This document shows, piece after piece, positions 57,266-64,000 of a DNA stretch of 64,000 bases. The position numbers and the translations under genes were made by a program. The stretch lies in NCBI GenBank assembly GCA_016702705.1, contig JADJDM010000001.1:1-64000 (forward strand), given 5' to 3'. The DNA comes from Bacteroidota bacterium (GTDB lineage: Bacteria; Bacteroidota; Bacteroidia; B-17B0; Aurantibacillaceae). The number at the start of each line of letters is the position of its first letter. Positions within the stretch are counted from its first letter, which is position 1. The notes under the pieces are model-generated. The model made no database searches and was not told the DNA's origin. It saw nothing but the letters and a program-made list of their open reading frames with translations.

Positions 57266-58588
57266 ATGAATACCAAATGGGAGTTAAAAAATATATTTTG
57301 CGGATTAGTTCTAATTATATCTGTTTTTCAAAATGCAAATGCGCAATTTCAAGTTAATGGACAATATATGGCAAGAGGAGAATATCGGCATGGATATCAA
57401 ACCTTGGCTGATACTAATCAAAAAGGGACTGCTTTTATTTCTCAAAGAGCGCGTATTTCCACTGAGTATAAACACGAAAAATTTAAAATTCATGTTTCAG
57501 CTCAAGATATAAGAACTTGGGGAAGTGTTGCAAATAGTGCAATCGACAATAAAGGCCTTTTTTCAATTTACGAAGCTTATGGCGAATTAAATTTTTCAAA
57601 AAAATTTAATGCAAAGATTGGGCGCCAAGCTATTTCGTATGACGATGATCGAATTTTTGGTTCATTAGATTGGGCTATGCAGGGCAGACGACATGATGCA
57701 ACAGTTTTACGATATACTGATAGCACATGGGCCGTTCACTTGGGGGCTGCATACAATCAAAATTCAGAGTCTACTAAATTTCTACAATACACCGTTAATA
57801 ATTACAAAGAATTTGAATACTTATGGGCAACTAAATCTTATAAAAAATTTAATTTTAGTTTTCTATTTTTAAATAATGGTGTGGCTTACACTAAGGTTGA
57901 TCCTGCTACCTTTAAAAAAGATTCTATAACAATTTATTCGCAAACAACGGGCTTAAGAGCAGAATATAAATCTGATAAATATACAGGCTTATTATATGGA
58001 TATTATCAAACCGGAAAAGATAACTCAAACAAAGATTTAAGTGCTTTTGATGCTTGTGCTGAATTAGGGTATAAACCATTAAAAGGATTACAAATAACCT
58101 TGGGTACTGAATTATTATCGGGAACGAGTCAAACAGATACTGCAAATAAAATTAACCATTCCTTTAATCCATTATATGGAACCAATCATCGTTTTAATGG
58201 TTATATGGATTATTTCTACGTAGGAAATCATTTGAATACTGTAGGATTACTAGATGGAGATTTAAGAATTCATGATACCTACAAAAAAATATTACTTGGA
58301 ATTAACGGGCATTATTTTAATGCAGCAAGTGATATTAGAGATAAACGTAAAGGGGTAACGGATAAATTATCTAATAATCATTTAGGAGGAGAAGTGGATT
58401 TCACGATGAGTTATAATTATACAGATGGTGTATCAATTCAAGGAGGCTATTCGCAATTTTTCGGAGCAACGGGTTTGCAAATGTTAAGAGGGACTTCCTC
58501 ATTAAAACCCACTAGTAACTGGATTTATCTTATGGTTATAATAAGACCAGGTACAGTTAAATGGCCTAAAGTAGGCCTAAAGATGTAA
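57266..58588 (+). CDS. outer-membrane porin, alginate-export-like
   Basis: 440 residues with a signal peptide ending NANA-Q. Beta-barrel pattern throughout; RARISTEYKHEKFKIHVSAQD, EAYGELNFSKKFNAKIGRQAISYDDDRIFGS and the terminal strand resemble alginate-export-family barrels. Placed 31 bases before nirK and behind the Crp/Fnr box, so it may admit nitrite or copper. That role is inference. Confidence 0.78.
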   Translation: MNTKWELKNIFCGLVLIISVFQNANAQFQVNGQYMARGEYRHGYQTLADTNQKGTAFISQRARISTEYKHEKFKIHVSAQDIRTWGSVANSAIDNKGLFSIYEAYGELNFSKKFNAKIGRQAISYDDDRIFGSLDWAMQGRRHDATVLRYTDSTWAVHLGAAYNQNSESTKFLQYTVNNYKEFEYLWATKSYKKFNFSFLFLNNGVAYTKVDPATFKKDSITIYSQTTGLRAEYKSDKYTGLLYGYYQTGKDNSNKDLSAFDACAELGYKPLKGLQITLGTELLSGTSQTDTANKINHSFNPLYGTNHRFNGYMDYFYVGNHLNTVGLLDGDLRIHDTYKKILLGINGHYFNAASDIRDKRKGVTDKLSNNHLGGEVDFTMSYNYTDGVSIQGGYSQFFGATGLQMLRGTSSLKPTSNWIYLMVIIRPGTVKWPKVGLKM

Positions 58589-58619
58589 TTAATTAAGTTC
58601 AACTAATACAATTAATGTT

Positions 58620-60071
58620 ATGAAAAAAATCGCCAAAACAGCAATGGTAGTTGCTTCTGCCTTGTTCTTATCATGTGTTATTACAAGTTGTAGTAACAAC
58701 GAAGCACCAACAAAAGAAAATAGTGAGGCTATCTCCGATAAAATGGAAGGAGAAGAAATTGCTGTGTTAACCGATGCTCCTAATGTTCCAGCACCAATAA
58801 CAAGAAAGCATCCTACAAAAATGATTGTTAATCTTGAAGTGATTGAAAAAGAGATGGAAATGATGGATGGTGTTAAATATAATTTTTGGACTTTTGGAGG
58901 AAGTGTTCCAGGGAAATTCATCAGAGTTAGGGAAGGTGATTTTGTGGAATTTCATTTAAAGAATAATGCTAGCAGTAAACTTCCTCACAATATTGACTTA
59001 CATGCAGTTTCTGGGCAAGGTGGTGGAGCGGCAGCAACAATGACATCTCCAGGGCATGAAACTCAATTTTCTTTTACTGCTCTTAATCCAGGATTATATA
59101 TTTATCACTGCGCTACAGCCCCTGTTGGTATGCATATAGCTAACGGTATGTACGGTATGATATTGGTTGAACCTAAAGAGGGCATGCCTAAAGTTGACAA
59201 AGAATTTTATGTTTGTCAAGGAGATTTTTATACCAAGGGCGCTTATGGTGAGGAAGGTCTCCAACAATTTAACATGGAGAAAGCGTTAAAAGAAGAACCA
59301 GATTACGTTTTGTTCAATGGTAAAGTTGGATCTTTAACTGGAGAGAAAGCACTTAAAGCAAAAGTGGGAGAAACCGTACGTTTATTCGTTGGAAATGGTG
59401 GTCCAAATTTAGTTTCAAGTTTTCACGTAATTGGAGAAATATTTGATAACGTTTATCCAGAAGGTGGTTCTACATTAAACCATAATGTACAAACAACATT
59501 AGTTCCTGCTGGGGGCTCTGCAATTACTGAATTTAAATGTGATGTTCCTGCTACTTTAATTTTAGTAGATCACTCCATCTTTAGAACATTTAATAAAGGT
59601 ACTTTAGGTATGCTTAAAGTTGAAGGAGCTGAGAATAAATCAATATATTCTGGACAACAAGATGATAGAATCTATCAAGGTGAAGGTGGAGCCGTGCAAA
59701 CAATGCCTGAAGATCCTTCTACAAACGTTCCTTCTAAACCTTTGACTAAAGAAGAAAAAATGACTCAGGGTAAAAATATATTTGAAAGTACTTGTCAAGC
59801 TTGTCATCAATCTGATGGAAAAGGTATACCAAAAGCTTTCCCACCTTTAGCATCATCTGATTATTTTAAAACAGATAAAAACAAAGCCATTACAGCTGTT
59901 TTACATGGATTGTCTGGAAAAGTAACAGTTAATGGGCAAACGTTTGATGGTGTTATGCCTAAGCAAACTTTAAGTGATGGGCAAATTGCTTCTGTGATTA
60001 CTTACGTTTTAAATAGTTTTGGAAATAAAGGTGGAGATGTTACACCTGCTGATGTTAAAAAATTAAGATAA
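58620..60071 (+). CDS. nirK: copper nitrite reductase with C-terminal cytochrome c domain
   Basis: 483 residues; reduces nitrite to NO in the periplasm. Lipoprotein-like signal (VITSC near 24). Cupredoxin ligands: type 1 copper His123, Cys164, His172, Met177; type 2 copper His128, His163 and His318; catalytic Asp region near 127 and His269 (SSFHVIGEIFDNVYPEGG). A fused cytochrome c follows from about 375, with CQACH at 392-396 and a Met in GVMPKQTLSDGQI. Intact. The fused cytochrome probably feeds electrons to the copper domain. Confidence 0.96.
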   Translation: MKKIAKTAMVVASALFLSCVITSCSNNEAPTKENSEAISDKMEGEEIAVLTDAPNVPAPITRKHPTKMIVNLEVIEKEMEMMDGVKYNFWTFGGSVPGKFIRVREGDFVEFHLKNNASSKLPHNIDLHAVSGQGGGAAATMTSPGHETQFSFTALNPGLYIYHCATAPVGMHIANGMYGMILVEPKEGMPKVDKEFYVCQGDFYTKGAYGEEGLQQFNMEKALKEEPDYVLFNGKVGSLTGEKALKAKVGETVRLFVGNGGPNLVSSFHVIGEIFDNVYPEGGSTLNHNVQTTLVPAGGSAITEFKCDVPATLILVDHSIFRTFNKGTLGMLKVEGAENKSIYSGQQDDRIYQGEGGAVQTMPEDPSTNVPSKPLTKEEKMTQGKNIFESTCQACHQSDGKGIPKAFPPLASSDYFKTDKNKAITAVLHGLSGKVTVNGQTFDGVMPKQTLSDGQIASVITYVLNSFGNKGGDVTPADVKKLR

Positions 60072-60073
60072 TA

Positions 60074-60847
60074 ATGAAACATTTGTTATTCATATTAATC
60101 TGTATTTCATTTAAAACAATCTTTTCACAAGGTAGAGATGAGTATAAAGGAATGGCTTTTATAAAGGGAGGCGAATACCTCCCTTTATATTCCTTAGATA
60201 GTCAGAAGATTGTTGTTAAATCATTTTATATAGATATTTATCCTGTAACAAATGTTGATTATTTAGCCTTTATTAAAAGTAATAGCACATGGGCTAAAAG
60301 TAAAATAAAAAGATTATTTGCCGATTCATTATACTTAAAACATTGGGTATCTGATACTCTATTTAATATTAATATAGCGAAAAGTCCAGTAGTGAATGTT
60401 TCTTGGTTTGCCGCAAAAAAATATTGTGAATGTCAAGGAAAAAGATTACCAACTAATGCGGAGTGGGAGCTAGTTGCAAAATCAAACCAAACACAAGCAG
60501 ATGCAAGTAAATCAAAAGAATTTAATCAATGGGTTTTAAATTGGGTCACTAAGCACTCTCCAGCAATTTTACCTAATGTTGGAAGTACATTTAAAAATCA
60601 TTATGGAGTTTATGATATGCACGGTTTAGTTTGGGAATGGACGCATGATTTTAATAATGCCCTTACAACTGGTGAATCCAGAGGAAACAGCAGTTTAGAT
60701 AATACTTTTTTCTGCGGAGGGGGATCTTTTGCATCAAAAGATTTAAATAATTACGCTTCATTTATGAGATACGCTATGCGATCAAGTGTCAAAGCTAAGT
60801 ATAGTGTTCAAAATTTAGGGTTTCGATGTGTGACAACAAAAAAATAA
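60074..60847 (+). CDS. nirV: NirV-like formylglycine-generating-enzyme-family protein
   Basis: 257 residues with a signal peptide (LLFILICISFKTIFS). FGE-sulfatase/SUMF1 fold: MAFIKGGEYLPL, FYIDIYPVTNVDYLAFI, PVVNVSWFAAKKYCECQGKRLPTNAEWE, GVYDMHGLVWEWT, GGGSFAS and a C-terminal NLGFRCV. Genes of this family often follow nirK and are called nirV; their role in NirK function is not defined. Two bases after nirK. Confidence 0.88.
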   Translation: MKHLLFILICISFKTIFSQGRDEYKGMAFIKGGEYLPLYSLDSQKIVVKSFYIDIYPVTNVDYLAFIKSNSTWAKSKIKRLFADSLYLKHWVSDTLFNINIAKSPVVNVSWFAAKKYCECQGKRLPTNAEWELVAKSNQTQADASKSKEFNQWVLNWVTKHSPAILPNVGSTFKNHYGVYDMHGLVWEWTHDFNNALTTGESRGNSSLDNTFFCGGGSFASKDLNNYASFMRYAMRSSVKAKYSVQNLGFRCVTTKK

Positions 60848-60866
60848 ATTAGTAAAGAATAATATT

Positions 60867-61508
60867 ATGAAAAATATAATAAATAGTTTTATTGTTTGCG
60901 TAGTTGCAATTATAATTGTGGCTTGTCATGATAATGAAAAATTAGAAAAGGAAACAAAGGAAGAAGAATGTTGTAAAAAGGAAACAAGCGCCAACGTGGC
61001 GATAAGCAATGAAATATCTGACGAGTCTCTATTTAATATTACAAGTGATTGGAAAACACAAGATAATAAGAGTATAAAAATTCAGTCATTTCAAGGCAAG
61101 ATTATTATAGCGGCAATGGTATTTACGCATTGTGAGGGAGCTTGCCCCAGAATTGTTGCTGATATTCAAAGAATCGAGAAATCATTCACTCCGGACGAAT
61201 TGAAGAACATTCAATTCTTATTAATAAGCATGGATCCTGAAAGAGACACTCCAGAAAGATGTACGGAGTTCGCGAAGGAATATAAGTTGAATCCAAACTG
61301 GACACTTATTAGTTCTAACGATGACGCAACAATTGAAATGGCAAATGTATTGAATGTTAAAGTTAAGAAACTTTCTGGTGGAGGATTTGATCATTCAAAC
61401 ACGATACACATAATAGATCAACAAGGATTAATTTCCTTTCAGCAAAATGGATTAGAACAAGAGCCAGAAGGTAGTATAGAGAGTGTAAGAAATTTACTAA
61501 AAAAATAA
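60867..61508 (+). CDS. SCO1/SenC-family copper chaperone lipoprotein
   Basis: 213 residues. Lipobox AIIIVACHD; a Cys pair in EEECCKKE near the start. The thioredoxin-like domain has the Cu motif FTHCEGACP and the conserved His in GGGFDHSNTIHIIDQ. Likely supplies copper to NirK or the CuA centre of NosZ; close to NirK by position. A terminator follows. Confidence 0.9.
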   Translation: MKNIINSFIVCVVAIIIVACHDNEKLEKETKEEECCKKETSANVAISNEISDESLFNITSDWKTQDNKSIKIQSFQGKIIIAAMVFTHCEGACPRIVADIQRIEKSFTPDELKNIQFLLISMDPERDTPERCTEFAKEYKLNPNWTLISSNDDATIEMANVLNVKVKKLSGGGFDHSNTIHIIDQQGLISFQQNGLEQEPEGSIESVRNLLKK

Positions 61509-61542
61509 TTTATTTGTCAGGTTTTAAATTATTTGAGTAAAT

Positions 61543-61576
61543 AAAAATGCCATTGCATATAGCAATGGCATTTTTT
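61543..61576. terminator. bidirectional terminator after sco
   Basis: Stem AAAAATGCCATTGC/GCAATGGCATTTTT with a 5-base loop and flanking T and A runs. Converging genes on both sides. Confidence 0.9.
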
Positions 61577-61585
61577 CTATAATTG

Positions 61586-61909
61586 TTAATCCATCCCTAA
61601 TTGTTTTTTACCTGCAGGCGTTAAGAAATCCCTCGACCATTGGGGCTCCCAAACCAAGTTGATTTTAATTTCGAATACAGGAAAATGTTTATTTAAGCAT
61701 GCTTCGATGTTATTTATTATTACATCTCCCATAGGACAATTCTTTGTTGAAAGGGTTAAATCAATAGTTATTTTACCTTTTTCATCATAAATAACTTTAT
61801 AAACTAATCCCATGTCGATTATATTAATTTCTAATTCAGGGTCAATCACTTCCTTTAAAAATTGCAAAATTTCGATTTCCTGTTTCTCTTTATCTGTAAA
61901 AAAATTCAT
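61586..61909 (-). CDS. MIP18/DUF59-family Fe-S assembly factor
   Basis: 107 residues. FLKEVIDPELEINIIDMGLVYKV is the family motif; the conserved Cys is in LSTKNCPMGDVI. The end VWEPQWSRDFLTPAGKKQLGM is typical of SufT/PaaD-like proteins. Such proteins load or repair Fe-S clusters. It follows the membrane gene by 22 bases. Confidence 0.88.
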   Translation of the reverse strand: MNFFTDKEKQEIEILQFLKEVIDPELEINIIDMGLVYKVIYDEKGKITIDLTLSTKNCPMGDVIINNIEACLNKHFPVFEIKINLVWEPQWSRDFLTPAGKKQLGMD

Positions 61910-61931
61910 TGAAATTATATATATGGTTCAA

Positions 61932-63215
61932 CTAAGGAGGCGTTAACGCCTTATGTAAAATGATTTTAAAAATATTAAAATTATATAACACTGCGGTTAG
62001 CAAAAGAAATACTGCTCCAATTTCTATGCATAAGGAATTCGACACTAAAATCCCACTCAAGATAGTAACGAAGCTTATAACATAAATATATAACTGAACT
62101 TTAGTGGTCTTTTCTGAATAAAGATTTTTTGGTAAGGGTGTTTTTACTTTGCCACTAATTTCTTGATACTTTTTCAACCATACTATAAATGCTAAATTTT
62201 TGAACGATTGCCCTAAAACAAGAAAAGTAATAAAACCAAATAACAAACTATAAACTATTGCTGTAGAAACTTGTTGCTCTAATTCCTTTTTTGAAATAAG
62301 ATTAGTCTTTAAAATAACCCACAAAATAATTGGAATAAAAATTAAGAAAAATGAAATGAAAGAATATTTTAAATTAATGTCTAATTTTTTTCTAGCTCTT
62401 GTTTTAAAAGCTTTTGCTATATAACTCAAGAAAAATAAAATTCCTAAAAACACAATTACAAAATAAACTACTACCCTATTCATTCCGTTATAGAATAACG
62501 CGTCGATTATAAATCCTAATAAACCAAGATTAATTATGTAATATGAATAAGTTAAAACCTTAGTGTTTAATTTTCCAGACAATAGAAACATTGGAATTAA
62601 TTTAGAAGCTACGCCAATTATTAAACAGAGGAACCATCCAACTAATCCAATATGTGCGTGGATTTTTAAATAGTATAAATGTTCTTTTGGCAGAAAGATA
62701 AACTTAAAATTAAATGCCAATAATGCGCCAATAAATGCTGTTAGCCAAAACCAAAACATAGATGCTTGTATAAAATCAATCTCAATGTTTTCTTCCTTAG
62801 AATCTTTTACTGTAAGCAAAATATTAACTAAAAAAAGAGTAATCCCTATAAATAAAAAGCAGGCCGCAATTTCAATTACATATCCGATATCAAATGTCCA
62901 AAAGGAAATTGATAACATGACTGTTCCAATTAACATAAATAAATACACTATGAATGCTAAGAGTGGGCTATGTATTTTTTTATTAGTTAGAACAGGAATT
63001 AATTGGTACAAGGATCCCATAATGATAAGAGTTATCCAGCCTAAAGTTGATAGGTGCACTATCGCTAGAATTTTAGGATGAAAATAATGTCCTATAAAAG
63101 CTTCATTAGAAAAAATAAGCAGAATCGATACAATTAAGAAAAAAAGTGCCGATGAAATATAATGAGCGATTATTATTCCATAAATATAATTATCTCTTAA
63201 CGCTGTCTTTAACAT
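61932..63215 (-). CDS. NnrS/heme-copper-oxidase-like membrane protein
   Basis: 427 residues, about 12 helices. Helix-associated His residues resemble heme-copper proteins: HYFHPKILAIVHLSTLGWITLIIMGSLY near 43-70 and LKIHAHIGLVGWFLCLIIGVASKLIPMF near 184-210. The repeated H-x(6)-GW-x-x-I-x-G pattern is that of NnrS or the subunit I fold of cbb3-type enzymes without a full set of ligands. NnrS protects against NO stress in other bacteria; the assignment here is tentative. Start overlaps the stop of the gene upstream by one base. Confidence 0.65.
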   Translation of the reverse strand: MLKTALRDNYIYGIIIAHYISSALFFLIVSILLIFSNEAFIGHYFHPKILAIVHLSTLGWITLIIMGSLYQLIPVLTNKKIHSPLLAFIVYLFMLIGTVMLSISFWTFDIGYVIEIAACFLFIGITLFLVNILLTVKDSKEENIEIDFIQASMFWFWLTAFIGALLAFNFKFIFLPKEHLYYLKIHAHIGLVGWFLCLIIGVASKLIPMFLLSGKLNTKVLTYSYYIINLGLLGFIIDALFYNGMNRVVVYFVIVFLGILFFLSYIAKAFKTRARKKLDINLKYSFISFFLIFIPIILWVILKTNLISKKELEQQVSTAIVYSLLFGFITFLVLGQSFKNLAFIVWLKKYQEISGKVKTPLPKNLYSEKTTKVQLYIYVISFVTILSGILVSNSLCIEIGAVFLLLTAVLYNFNIFKIILHKALTPP

Positions 63216-64000
63216 TATCTAAATATTAACAGCTTAACACAATTTTCAGAGGCCATTTGAATCCTCCACTGATAGCCTCTTTCTGCCAACTCAGGGAATA
63301 AAAATTTAGGAACCCTCTTATGATTTACTAATAAAACATAATCTTTAGGTAGCGAAGGCAGTTCATTCAAAATCATAGCCATTGGTAGTGGCATTTCTAA
63401 ATGACTTACGTCTAATTCTTTTATATTGGTGCCAAAAGATTTTAAAACTTTAGCTATCTCTTCTAAACTATTATTATCACTTAGTTCATTATTGTCAAAT
63501 GTAGTTGGGTTATCTTTTTTAAAATAGGTATGAACTAATTGTTTTTCAATTACAATAGTATTATGAATATACCCTTTTTTCGATAGAATCGAAATAAGAG
63601 GCGTGGGCTCAAATGTATTTATAATCTTTAAAACTGAATTAGACGAAAGCTTACCTAATGCATTCATAATTACATTGAATGGATCTTTCCCTTCTTTTAG
63701 CATTTCTCTAACATCTAAATCAACAACATTCTCCTCGTTTATTTCCTGAAAGTGTTGTGAAGAAGGCTCAATCGAATTCTTACTAGAATTATTTGTATTT
63801 TCTTTTATTATAAAACCAAGTGGAATTAATTTAGTATAAAATTCATCTACACTTGATCCGCCAATTTTAGCTGCTTGTTTAATACTAACCCTAGATGCTA
63901 AAACCTTTCTTAATACAGGTATTTTAAGTTTATTAAAATTATTTGATATAGATACAATAGCATCTATTGATTTAGGATTGAAACTTATTAAAGCTGATAT
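63215..64000 (-). CDS. DUF1858-like plus DUF2249 protein (partial at window edge)
   Basis: The frame is open to the right edge; no start is seen. The visible N-terminal part (SIDAIVSISNNFNKLKIP, VLASRVSIKQAAKIGGSSVDEFYTKL) looks like a DUF1858-type helical domain. A second part (TFEPTPLISILSKKGYIHNT) and a C-terminal DUF2249 domain (ELDVSHLEMPLPMAMILNEL, LLVNHKRVPKFLFPELAERGY) follow. Such proteins are common in NO and nitrite respiration loci of many phyla; biochemistry is undefined. Confidence 0.75.
   Translation of the reverse strand: MSALISFNPKSIDAIVSISNNFNKLKIPVLRKVLASRVSIKQAAKIGGSSVDEFYTKLIPLGFIIKENTNNSSKNSIEPSSQHFQEINEENVVDLDVREMLKEGKDPFNVIMNALGKLSSNSVLKIINTFEPTPLISILSKKGYIHNTIVIEKQLVHTYFKKDNPTTFDNNELSDNNSLEEIAKVLKSFGTNIKELDVSHLEMPLPMAMILNELPSLPKDYVLLVNHKRVPKFLFPELAERGYQWRIQMASENCVKLLIFR

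Noticed and set aside
58589..58921. 110-residue frame opposite nirK
   Set aside because: Shadow of the intact nirK coding strand.

Overview
The window is chromosomal DNA of a low-GC member of the Bacteroidota. The signs are type IX secretion C-terminal domains on four large exported proteins, repeated TANNTTTG promoter boxes instead of Pribnow boxes, a hisGDCBHAFI operon, an exbB-exbD-tonB-folC block and a Sec-type (clade II) nosZ. Roughly the first 38 kb is housekeeping DNA. The last 25 kb is a near-complete denitrification island.

Layout, left to right. 1-9.2 kb: partial hemE, bestrophin-type channel, small exported protein, M1 aminopeptidase, ispE, accA, efp. 7.5-10.8 kb: a vitamin B12 importer (btuF-btuC-btuD, minus strand) behind a cobalamin riboswitch. 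10.8-15.6 kb: a histidine kinase and two tandem paralogous T9SS surface proteins. 15.8-21.8 kb: kup, a beta-barrel protein, an AhpD-like protein, tatC, a TPR/SpoIIE phosphatase. 21.8-29.1 kb: the complete histidine operon, preceded by a leader peptide with four consecutive His codons and an attenuator. 29.1-38.4 kb: kynureninase, radical SAM/SPASM protein, a giant SprB-repeat adhesin, folC, tonB, exbD, exbB.

39-64 kb: a TetR-containing module of small membrane, lipoprotein, cytochrome and cupin genes; a Crp/Fnr regulator; cytochrome c-nosZ-(membrane protein)-nosL-nosD-nosF-nosY-globin; norC-norB-norQ-norD-norE-norF; a tryptophanase; porin-nirK(cytochrome fusion)-nirV-sco; and, on the other strand, a DUF1858/DUF2249 protein, an NnrS/heme-copper-like membrane protein and a MIP18-type Fe-S assembly factor. 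Together these can reduce nitrite to N2 (NirK, then cNor, then NosZ). No nitrate reductase is in view. Four TGAT-N4-ATCA boxes precede the module, nosZ, norC and porin-nirK transcription units. They sit at spacings that fit Crp/Fnr-type activation. A second, different dyad overlaps the -33 element of only the norC and porin-nirK promoters and looks like a separate operator, possibly NO-responsive.

Many genes in the first 43 kb are broken by one-base indels, usually in homopolymers, inside otherwise well-conserved proteins. From 43.3 to 64 kb almost every gene is intact. I read most of the breaks as consensus errors of a long-read assembly rather than real decay and annotate such genes as single CDS. 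Three families of short dispersed intergenic repeats occur in the first 20 kb. I saw no tRNA, rRNA, transposase or CRISPR array.
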